Program-made: the position numbers and the translations under genes
Part shown: piece after piece, positions 25,311 to 31,647 of the stretch
How the letters are laid out: the number at the start of each line of letters is the position of its first letter
How positions within the stretch are numbered: the stretch's first letter is position 1
The notes under the pieces: generated by a model
The model's input: the letters and a program-made list of their open reading frames with translations, nothing else
Told to the model about the DNA's origin: nothing
Databases searched by the model: none
From: Mycobacteroides saopaulense
GTDB taxonomy: Bacteria; Actinomycetota; Actinomycetes; Mycobacteriales; Mycobacteriaceae
Direction: 5' to 3'
Length of the DNA stretch: 64,000 nucleotides
Assembly: GCF_001456355.1 (NCBI RefSeq)
Contig: NZ_CP010271.1
Coordinates: 930,001-994,000, forward strand

Positions 25311-25843
25311 CTCAGATGTCCCTGCGAGCGGCTACCGTTGCTTCCATGGCAGAGCTTGAGGCTGGACCGGTGGGGCGATCGCTGGTCGTCATCGTCAACG
25401 ACAGGACGGCGCACGGTGATCAGGACACCAGCGGTCCGCTCGTCACCGAGCTGCTCTCGGAGGCCGGAATCGTGGTCGACGGTGTGGTGGCGGTCGAGGG
25501 TGACCTCTCGGAGATTCAGAACGCCGTCAACACCGCGGTCATCGGTGGCGTGGATCTGGTCGTGACCGTGGGCGGCACCGGTGTCACGCCGCGCGACGTC
25601 ACTCCCGAGGCCACCCAGCCGCTGCTCGACCGGGAGCTGCTCGGTATCGCCGAGGCCATTCGGTCGTCGGGCCTGGCGGCCGGTGTTACCGAGGCTGGGC
25701 TCTCTCGGGGCGTGGCAGGCATTTCGGGCAGCACCTTGGTGGTCAACATCGCAGGAACGCGGGCCGCGGTTCGCGACGGCATGGCCACGGTGACGCCGAT
25801 GGCCATTCAAATCATCGAGCAGCTATCCAGCCTGGAGATCTGA
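25307..25843 (+). CDS. mog: Molybdenum cofactor protein Mog/MoaB2
   Basis: A 178-residue MogA/MoaB-fold protein. The MPT-binding core shows VVIVNDRTAHGDQDTSGPLV, DLVVTVGGTGVTPRDVTPEAT (the diagnostic GGTG loop) and GLSRGVAGISGSTLVVNIAG. It should adenylate or bind molybdopterin before metal insertion, although paralogues in mycobacteria may have other uses. ATG 25307 overlaps the pepD stop (ATGA) and has a GGTGAGG site; ATG 25346 (MAELEAGPVGRS) is nearer the usual family start and is a fair alternative. The pepD-mog pairing is conserved in mycobacteria. Confidence 0.9.
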   Translation: MTQMSLRAATVASMAELEAGPVGRSLVVIVNDRTAHGDQDTSGPLVTELLSEAGIVVDGVVAVEGDLSEIQNAVNTAVIGGVDLVVTVGGTGVTPRDVTPEATQPLLDRELLGIAEAIRSSGLAAGVTEAGLSRGVAGISGSTLVVNIAGTRAAVRDGMATVTPMAIQIIEQLSSLEI

Positions 25844-25847
25844 CCGC

Positions 25848-26051
25848 GTGCCGACCCCAGAGGGTCAGGATTGTGACCTTCGCCACAAAAGTGGTGAAGG
25901 CGGAACAACGGCCAGCAATGCGGATATCGACCGGATCTTCGGTCAGACCATGCCGTCCCTGGGGCCGGATGAACGCGACATGAACGATTTGCGGGGCGTT
26001 CCCGAAGACGATCGGTGGTTGCGCGATAACGTTCCGCCGCATCACGGCTAA
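25848..26051 (+). CDS. Small actinobacterial protein ending in PPHHG
   Basis: A 67-residue acidic protein from GTG 25848, four bases after the mog stop. No signal or membrane segment. The C-terminus (DIDRIFGQTMPSLGPDERD, then DDRWLRDNVPPHHG) fits a pattern I have seen at the ends of small actinobacterial proteins, where a WLRDNxPPHHG motif closes the chain. Function is unknown. Because it lies directly after mog it may be cotranslated. Start choice is uncertain: the first 20 residues are of low conservation value. Confidence 0.55.
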   Translation: MPTPEGQDCDLRHKSGEGGTTASNADIDRIFGQTMPSLGPDERDMNDLRGVPEDDRWLRDNVPPHHG

Positions 26052-26354
26052 GGAATTCCCGCATATCGAACGCGTAAATTCGGCAGGTGGCGACCTTTGG
26101 ATACCCATCCGGGGTGACGGTTCCCCCGAAATGCGTGACCGTTTTCTAGCAAATCCTTCGTTCACCCCATTGTTAACCCGCGGATATCTGTGGTTTGGCT
26201 AACTTCTTGCTCACGGGTGTGCCCGGAGTCCGGTGATGAGCGCGCGAACAGAACGGTAGTTCAGATTGCCGCGTCGTCAGCGTGCCGTTATCGTCCATCT
26301 GTCCGTCGCTAAGGAAATTCTCATGTTCGCCATGAGTGGACTGATAGGAACAGA
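26052..26354. other. Porin upstream region
   Basis: 303 bases without a gene. An inverted repeat CTCATG/CATGAG (26320-26325 and 26331-26336, 5-base loop) lies 18 bases before the porin start, and AGGAAC is the ribosome site. The region upstream of the second porin shows no similarity, so the two genes probably have different promoters. Confidence 0.5.
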
Positions 26355-27026
26355 ATGAACCTGTTGGGCAAGGTATCGGGCTGGGCCCGCCGCGGTGTGT
26401 TGGCGGTCGGCGCGCTAGCCATGACTCTTGTTGCTCTCTTTGCGACGACGGCGACGGCGCATGCGGGCCTGGATGATGAGCTGACCTTGGTCGACGGCAA
26501 GGGGCGCACGCTGAGGATTCAGCAGTGGGACACCTTCCTCAACGGTGTGTTCCCGCTGGACCGCAACCGCCTCACTCGTGAGTGGTTCCACTCCGGTCGC
26601 GCGGTCTACGACGTGACAGGCCCGGGTGCTGACGCGTTCGAGGGCACCTTGGAGCTCGGATACCAGGTGGGTTACCCCTGGTCGCTGGGCGTGGGTCTGA
26701 ACTTCAACTACACGACGCCGAATACTTCGATTCTCTACGGTATTCCGAACGCCTTCGGTGGTAGTCCGGAAGCGTCGTACGTTCAGACGACCAACCTGCT
26801 GCCTTCGGCGGGTATCAACGTCGACCTGGGCAACGGACCCGGTATCCAGGAGGTCGCGACCTTCTCGGTGGCGGTGGCGGGCCCCAAGGGCGCGGTTGCG
26901 GTGAGCAATGCGCATGGCACGGTGACCGGCGCGGCCGGTGGTGTCCTCCTGCGTCCCTACGCGCGGCTGATCAGCTCCGCGGGTGACAGCGTCACCACCT
27001 ATGGCGAGACGTGGGATATGAAGTAG
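26355..27026 (+). CDS. MspA-family outer-membrane porin 1
   Basis: A 223-residue MspA-type porin: an octameric channel of the mycobacterial outer membrane for small hydrophilic solutes. A signal peptide runs to AHA (about residue 37), then GLDDELTLVDGKGRTLRIQQ starts the mature chain. Family-wide segments are WDTFLNGVFPLDRNRLTREW, FEGTLELGYQVGYPWSLGVG, DLGNGPGIQEVATFSV and NAHGTVTGAAGGVLLRPYAR. The MspA eyelet aspartates are not present: the loop after TTPN reads TSILYGIPNAFGG. Long stretches are identical in DNA to porin 2, so gene conversion is likely. A decayed copy lies between them. Confidence 0.93.
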   Translation: MNLLGKVSGWARRGVLAVGALAMTLVALFATTATAHAGLDDELTLVDGKGRTLRIQQWDTFLNGVFPLDRNRLTREWFHSGRAVYDVTGPGADAFEGTLELGYQVGYPWSLGVGLNFNYTTPNTSILYGIPNAFGGSPEASYVQTTNLLPSAGINVDLGNGPGIQEVATFSVAVAGPKGAVAVSNAHGTVTGAAGGVLLRPYARLISSAGDSVTTYGETWDMK

Positions 27027-27104
27027 CGGGCTGCTCCGCCTACATTCTGTGCTCATGCAGGGCCGACTTCGGCCTGACCGGACGACGAGCTAACCCGGCT
27101 TGTG

Positions 27105-27520
27105 ACAGGTGGGTACGTTCAGGGCTCCGCCGTGGGACAGCTTCTTGAATGGTGTGTTTCCGTGAGGTCGCGGCGGCCTCACGTGTGAGCGGTTCCATCC
27201 CGGCCGTGCAGTCTTGAGATCGAGCGCTCCGGGCGCCGACGCATTCGAGGGCGCCCCGGATTTCGGTATCGAGTGAGTTGGCCGTAATCGTTGGATGTGG
27301 TCTGAACTTCGATGGCACGACGCCGAATGTCTTCGTGTTCTACGGCATTTCGCAGGTGCTCCCGGATGGTTCGCCACGGGCTCCGCACACCCCGATCGCC
27401 GACCCGTGGCCTTCTGCGGGTATTGACGGCGACCTGGGCAATGGGCTCGGGTATATGAGGTAGCCACCTCTGCCTTTGATGTGCGAGTGATCGGTAGCGC
27501 GGGCGGAGGCGTCCCCGGGG
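27105..27520 (+). pseudogene. Decayed third MspA-type porin
   Basis: DNA between the two intact porins aligns with them in patches: GACAGCTTCTTGAATGGTGT (about 27133) matches the DTFLNGV segment, GCCGACGCATTCGAGGGC (about 27235) matches ADAFEG, CTGAACTTCGATGGCACGAC (27302) matches LNFNYTT, then TCTGCGGGTATTGACGGCG (about 27414) and CTGGGCAATGGGCTCGG (27435) match SAGINVDLGNGPG. Reading frame is broken by several stops and small indels. No signal sequence remains. It is the relic of a tandem third copy. Confidence 0.75.
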
Positions 27521-27767
27521 CTCGGCGAGCCCGGTGGATATGCGGTAGTCGCCATTACTCAATAGGCCCTGAGCCAAACGATGATGTCTCGGTCCATCGC
27601 ATCGTCATCGAATCTGTGCGTCGGCTGTGAGTTAGCTTTCCCGAAACATTCAAGAAACGCGTCGAGATGATTTGGCCGTTACGTTTGGCCCGCCTGAGCA
27701 ACAATGTGGTCTTGGCGAAGTAGGCATTTGCCCGGCGCACCTGCGCCCCGAGAATTGAGGGAACTAA

Positions 27768-28439
27768 ATGAGAACAGTTGGCATCCGACAGGTTGTGCGC
27801 AACACCCTCATGTCGTTGATACTCGTCATCGCCAGCGTGGTCGGCCTGGCGGTCATCGGAACAGGCACCGCCGCCGCGGGGCTGGATGATGAGCTGACCT
27901 TGGTCGACGGCAAGGGGCGCACGCTGAGGATTCAGCAGTGGGACACCTTCCTCAACGGTGTGTTCCCGCTGGACCGCAACCGCCTCACTCGTGAGTGGTT
28001 CCACTCCGGACGGGCGGCCTATGAGGTGACGGGCCCGGCCGCCGACACATTCGAGGGCACCTTGGAGCTCGGATACCAGGTGGGTTACCCCTGGTCGCTG
28101 GGCGTGGGTCTGAACTTCAACTACACGACGCCGAATGTCTCGGTGCTCTACGGTATTCCGAACGCCTTCGGTGGTAGTCCGGAAGCGTCGTACGTTCAGA
28201 CGACCAACCTGCTGCCTTCGGCGGGTATCAACGTCGACCTGGGCAACGGACCCGGCATTCAGGAAGTAGCCACCTTCTCGGTCGCCATCTCGGGCCCCAA
28301 GGGCGCCGTCGCCGTCAGCAACGCACATGGCACCGTCACCGGAGCCGCGGGCGGCGTGCTGCTACGTCCGTTCGCCCGCCTGATCAGTTCCGCGGGCGAC
28401 AGCGTCACCACCTATGGCGAAACCTGGGACATGAAGTAG
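27768..28439 (+). CDS. MspA-family outer-membrane porin 2
   Basis: A 223-residue MspA-type porin, same length and domain order as porin 1. The signal peptide is different (RTVGIRQVVRNTLMSLIL onward, cleaved near AAA-GLDDE). Mature chain differs from porin 1 at a few sites, such as AAYEVTGPAADTFEG and VSVLYGIP. It also lacks the two eyelet aspartates of MspA. The 3' third uses different codons for the same amino acids as porin 1, whereas blocks at 27882-28009, 28050-28136 and 28146-28255 are identical in DNA. GAGGGA precedes ATG 27768. It converges on mscL. Confidence 0.93.
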   Translation: MRTVGIRQVVRNTLMSLILVIASVVGLAVIGTGTAAAGLDDELTLVDGKGRTLRIQQWDTFLNGVFPLDRNRLTREWFHSGRAAYEVTGPAADTFEGTLELGYQVGYPWSLGVGLNFNYTTPNVSVLYGIPNAFGGSPEASYVQTTNLLPSAGINVDLGNGPGIQEVATFSVAISGPKGAVAVSNAHGTVTGAAGGVLLRPFARLISSAGDSVTTYGETWDMK

Positions 28440-28453
28440 TCAGGTCCGGTCAG

Positions 28454-28485
28454 GCAGAAGAAGGCGTTAGGACGCCTTCTTCTGC
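28454..28485. terminator. Perfect hairpin between porin 2 and mscL
   Basis: GCAGAAGAAGGCGT (28454-28467) pairs perfectly with ACGCCTTCTTCTGC (28472-28485) around a 4-base loop. The right arm is the last codons of mscL on the minus strand. No T-run follows on either side, so it works without one, or as an mRNA 3' end stabiliser for either gene. Confidence 0.65.
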
Positions 28486-28862
28486 TCGGCCAGCAGATCG
28501 CGAATCTCGACCAGAAGCTCGGCCTCGGTGGCCGCAGCGGGGTCCTCGCCGGTCTTTTCCAGGCGGTCCTTGAGCGTCTTGTACGGGAGGACGACCAGGA
28601 AGTAGACGACGGCCGCGATCAGGACAAAGTTGATCGTCGCGGTGATCAGGACGTTGAAGTCCAGGTACTGCCCGCCGCCGATACCGACCTTCAGTGCTGG
28701 GTGATCCGAATTGGGGCCGGTGCCGATGCGGTTGATCAGCGGCTGGATGATGGCGTCGCTGAACTTGGTGACCAGTGCGGTGAAGGCCGCGCCGATGACC
28801 ACCGCGACCGCGAGGTCAATGACGTTGCCGCGCAGCAGAAAATCTCTGAATCCCTTAAGCAT
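28467..28862 (-). CDS. mscL: Large-conductance mechanosensitive channel
   Basis: A 131-residue MscL. N-terminal [22 protein letters not shown]1 with [17 protein letters not shown], a periplasmic loop, TM2 [17 protein letters not shown], and a C-terminal charged helix ending LAEQKKAS. It opens under membrane tension to release solutes in osmotic downshock. Converges with porin 2, and its stop lies in the shared hairpin. The following SAF gene starts upstream of it on the same strand, 9 bases away, so they may be one operon. Confidence 0.96.
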   Translation of the reverse strand: MLKGFRDFLLRGNVIDLAVAVVIGAAFTALVTKFSDAIIQPLINRIGTGPNSDHPALKVGIGGGQYLDFNVLITATINFVLIAAVVYFLVVLPYKTLKDRLEKTGEDPAAATEAELLVEIRDLLAEQKKAS

Positions 28863-28871
28863 GGTCTGACC

Positions 28872-29546
28872 CTAACGCAAGGTCAGCGTTACCGCCTGCA
28901 CTAACGCGGTTGCGGCGACGCGATTTGCCTGCTGTGGCTGCAGTGCGACCATTACCGCCCGCTGCGTCCCAACGCCTTTGGTGGCGGGTTTTGGCGACAC
29001 CAGCACGACCACGGCGCCGGTGGCCAGTACCGCGGGCTCGGGTGGTGCGGTGTCCGGCGTCCCGGGATCGTGTTCGGCGACGGTGAGGATGTCGACGATG
29101 TCTCCGGCGCGGATCATGTCGACGATGGCGGCATCGGCCAGCGGCACCGGCACGATGCGCGCGTCCTTGCCTGCGGACGATTCTGCCAATCTCGGGCCTA
29201 AGACCCGTACATCGGTCAGCATCTCGCCGCGACGAACCGGCCCGGCCAGCGTCGCTCCCACGACGGTCCCGGAGCTGGTACTTGCGCCGTCGGGAAGGCT
29301 TGTGGCCGAGCGTTTTTCAAGTCGCACGTCATCGGCGGTCACAATCGCGCCCGGAGGGAGATCGTGGGCGGCCACCATTACGTCGGTGCGATCGTTGGCC
29401 GGGTCGGGGCGAAAGGCCAGGACGGCTGCGAAGAGCACCAGAATCGCGGCAGCGATCCGGCGGGCCAGGGCCGTTCGGGCCCAGTCGGGACGAAGTGCCG
29501 CCGTTATGCGCTGCAGCGCAGTCGGATCCAGGGGCGAGCGGGCCAT
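28872..29546 (-). CDS. SAF-domain (CpaB-like) membrane protein (Rv0990c-like)
   Basis: A 224-residue protein with one membrane helix (RIAAAILVLFAAVLAF, about 30-45) and an outer SAF domain (VMVAAHDLPPGAIVTADDV, GPVRRGEMLTDVRVLGPRL, IRAGDIVDILTV). SAF domains occur in CpaB pilus-assembly and antifreeze-like proteins. No pilus genes lie nearby, so a structural or cell-wall role is the only safe statement. In M. tuberculosis the same position is held by Rv0990c, beside the Rv0991c and 5-FCL genes. Confidence 0.8.
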   Translation of the reverse strand: MARSPLDPTALQRITAALRPDWARTALARRIAAAILVLFAAVLAFRPDPANDRTDVMVAAHDLPPGAIVTADDVRLEKRSATSLPDGASTSSGTVVGATLAGPVRRGEMLTDVRVLGPRLAESSAGKDARIVPVPLADAAIVDMIRAGDIVDILTVAEHDPGTPDTAPPEPAVLATGAVVVLVSPKPATKGVGTQRAVMVALQPQQANRVAATALVQAVTLTLR

Positions 29547-29609
29547 GCCTTCACGCTAAGGCGACGCGCATCGCGCGTCAGCAGAGAATTTCTCGCTGTG
29601 GATAACGCG

Positions 29610-29948
29610 TCAGCCGGCGGCGGCGGATGCGGTGGCGGTGGCGGTGGAAGTCGAGCTGGAAGAACTCGACGTGCTCGACGTCGACGAGGAGGTGCTCGAC
29701 GAGGAGTCCGAAGAGGACTTGGATTCGCTCTTGGAACCGGAGTCGCTCTTGGATGCGGCGTCCACGCTTCCCGAACGGCTGTCGGTGCGGTAGAAGCCGC
29801 TGCCCTTGAACACGATGCCCACCGAGTTGAACAGCTTGCGCAGCTTGCCCGAGCACTTCTGGCACACGGTCAGCGCATCGTCGGTGAACGCCTGCACGAT
29901 GTCGAACTTGTCGCCGCAGTCGGCACACGCATAGGAATAGGTGGGCAT
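29610..29948 (-). CDS. ruc: Ruc-like zinc-ribbon chaperone (FmdB family)
   Basis: A 112-residue protein. The FmdB zinc ribbon spans about 1-55 with four cysteines (Cys8, Cys11, Cys29, Cys32) and MPTYSYACADCGDKFDIVQ at the start. The C-terminal half is a Ser/Thr/Lys/Asp-rich disordered tail. This matches Rv0991c (Ruc), a redox-regulated chaperone that is activated when the cysteines oxidise and works with DnaK. GGAGGT lies just upstream of ATG 29948. The CIRCE element at 29974-30000 predicts HrcA control with heat-shock genes. The symbol rests on homology and context. Confidence 0.88.
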   Translation of the reverse strand: MPTYSYACADCGDKFDIVQAFTDDALTVCQKCSGKLRKLFNSVGIVFKGSGFYRTDSRSGSVDAASKSDSGSKSESKSSSDSSSSTSSSTSSTSSSSSSTSTATATASAAAG

Positions 29949-29973
29949 GGGACCTCCGGAAGATGAATCGCCA

Positions 29974-30000
29974 CTAGCACTCTAGCGCTTGGAGTGCTAG
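29974..30000. promoter_or_regulatory. CIRCE element (HrcA operator)
   Basis: CTAGCACTC-N9-GAGTGCTAG, a perfect 9-9-9 inverted repeat matching CIRCE. It lies 25 bases upstream of the ruc ATG and just after the 3' end of the 5-FCL gene, so HrcA should repress ruc transcription and release it on heat shock. Confidence 0.9.
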
Positions 30001-30014
30001 GTCCGCCATGTGCG

Positions 30015-30557
30015 TCAGCCGAGTGTGACCAATCCGTCGGCAGTCAGCGCGTGCGTCACCGGCACGTCGTACGGTCCTGCCGGGATCTCGTCGAGGATCT
30101 CACCGACATACAGAGGCGTCACCAGCGCCACCGATGCGTCGGCGAACCCAAGCGACCGGTCGTAGAACCCGGCGCCGCGGCCCAATCGGTTGCCCCGGCT
30201 GTCCACCGCGAGCGCCGGGATCAAGACAAGTTCGGCGTCGGCCAGGGCGGCTGCGCCGAGCACCGGCGGAGCCGGCTCACGCAGGCCAAAAGGGGCATAG
30301 ACCAGGTCTCCCGGGCGGTACAGCCCCCAGGCCAGTGGTGTCGGTGTGCCCGTCTCGTCGTTGCGGGCCACAGGGAGCAGAACGTGTATGCCGTGGCCGG
30401 CCAGGGCGTCGAGCATCTGCACCGAGCCCGGCTCGGTGCCCACCGGCACGTAGGCGGCGATCACCGAAAGCCCCGAGGCTGCCGTCAGGACATGCGCGGC
30501 GAGTGCGTCGTTCTGTATTTCGCGATCGGTGCGCGACATCGCCCGTCGTGCCTGCAC
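30015..30557 (-). CDS. 5-formyltetrahydrofolate cyclo-ligase
   Basis: Converts 5-formyl-THF to 5,10-methenyl-THF with ATP. The fold is seen in AYVPVGTEPGSVQMLDAL, HVLLPVARND, DLVYAPFGLREP, LVLIPALAVDSRGNRLGRGAGFYDRSL (the GxGxGFYDR signature) and VPVTHALTADGLV. GTG 30557 is only a default: the in-frame codons upstream encode TKDALRQQIVQARRAM, which fits the family's usual N-terminus, but no ATG, GTG or TTG exists upstream in frame; ATC at 30602 (IGTSQNTKD) is one candidate. The divergent galU gene starts about 100 bases upstream. Confidence 0.85.
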   Translation of the reverse strand: MQARRAMSRTDREIQNDALAAHVLTAASGLSVIAAYVPVGTEPGSVQMLDALAGHGIHVLLPVARNDETGTPTPLAWGLYRPGDLVYAPFGLREPAPPVLGAAALADAELVLIPALAVDSRGNRLGRGAGFYDRSLGFADASVALVTPLYVGEILDEIPAGPYDVPVTHALTADGLVTLG

Positions 30558-30661
30558 AATCTGTTGCCGCAGGGCGTCCTTGGTGTTCTGGGAGGTGCCG
30601 ATTCCGTGACGGTACCGCCTTGCCAGCGCAATCTCGTGGTCAGTGGTTAGGGTGAGTGGCT

Positions 30662-31624
30662 ATGACAGACCCGGACGTTCTTCGCGCAAGCGGCTCATCG
30701 GCCCCTGACGTGTTGATCCCGCGCACCGCGGTGGTGCCTGCCGCCGGTCTGGGCACCCGGTTTCTACCGGCTACCAAGACGGTGCCCAAGGAGCTGCTGC
30801 CGGTGGTGGACACCCCCGGCATCGAGCTGGTGGCCGAGGAAGCCGCCGAGGCCGGTGCCGAACGTTTGGTGATCGTCACCTCCGAGGGCAAGGACGGCGT
30901 GGTCGCCCACTTCGTCGAGGACCTGGTGCTGGAGGGCACGCTCGAAGACCGCGGAAAGCACGCCATGCTCGAGAAGGTGCGACGAGCGCCCGCCCTGATC
31001 AAGGTGCAATCGGTGGTTCAGGCCGAGCCGCTCGGCCTCGGACACGCGGTGGGCTGTGTGGAGTCGGTGCTCGATGACGACGAGGACGCGGTGGCCGTGC
31101 TGCTGCCCGATGACCTGGTGTGGCCGCGGGGAGTGCTGGAGACGATGGCCAAGGTGCGGGCCAAACGCGGGGGCTCGGTGCTGTGTGCCATCGAGGTCAA
31201 GCCCGAGGAAATCAGTTCCTACGGTGCCTTCGACGTGGAGATCGTCCCCGATGCCGCCAACCCGAATGTGTTGCGTGTCAAGGGAATGGTCGAAAAGCCC
31301 AAGGCTGAAGATGCGCCGTCGAACTATGCGGCGGCCGGGCGCTACCTGCTGGACCGGGTGATCTTCGATGCGCTCAAGCGGATTCCGCGTGGTGCCGGCG
31401 GCGAGTTGCAGCTCACCGATGCCATCGCATTGTTGATCGACGAGGGCCATCCGGTGCATGTTGTCGTGCATCGCGGATCCCGACACGACCTGGGAAATCC
31501 TGGCGGCTATCTCAAGGCTGCTGTTGACTTTGCGTTGGACCGCGACGACTACGGTCCGGGCTTGCGGCAGTGGCTGGTCGAAAGGCTCGGTCTCGGACCG
31601 ACCACGCTGCCTGATTCCGAGTAA
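30662..31624 (+). CDS. galU: UTP-glucose-1-phosphate uridylyltransferase
   Basis: A 320-residue nucleotidyltransferase making UDP-glucose for cell-wall and trehalose synthesis. Signature: TAVVPAAGLGTRFLPATKTVPKEL-type N-terminus, VDTPGIELVAEEAAEAGAERL, VVQAEPLGLGHAVGC, LLPDDLVW, RVKGMVEKPK-type VLRVKGMVEKPKAED, RGAGGELQLTDAI and GSRHDLGNPGGYLKA. ATG 30662 is preferred over GTG 30656. The first 14 residues contain VLRASGSS, encoded by the dispersed 21-nt element also found in purN; a shorter N-terminus is expected from the M. tuberculosis protein as I recall it. moeA/glp follows. Confidence 0.94.
   Translation: MTDPDVLRASGSSAPDVLIPRTAVVPAAGLGTRFLPATKTVPKELLPVVDTPGIELVAEEAAEAGAERLVIVTSEGKDGVVAHFVEDLVLEGTLEDRGKHAMLEKVRRAPALIKVQSVVQAEPLGLGHAVGCVESVLDDDEDAVAVLLPDDLVWPRGVLETMAKVRAKRGGSVLCAIEVKPEEISSYGAFDVEIVPDAANPNVLRVKGMVEKPKAEDAPSNYAAAGRYLLDRVIFDALKRIPRGAGGELQLTDAIALLIDEGHPVHVVVHRGSRHDLGNPGGYLKAAVDFALDRDDYGPGLRQWLVERLGLGPTTLPDSE
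30679..30700 (+). repeat. Dispersed 21-nt element, copy 3
   Basis: TCTTCGCGCAAGCGGCTCATC at 30679-30699 lies inside galU and is shared, reversed with one mismatch, with 4023-4043. Eighteen bases (30683-30700) are shared with purN at 5447-5464. In both purN and galU it is read in the same frame, giving RASGSS near the N-terminus. Confidence 0.6.
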
Positions 31625-31647
31625 CGCTCAAGAAAAGAAGGGCACCA

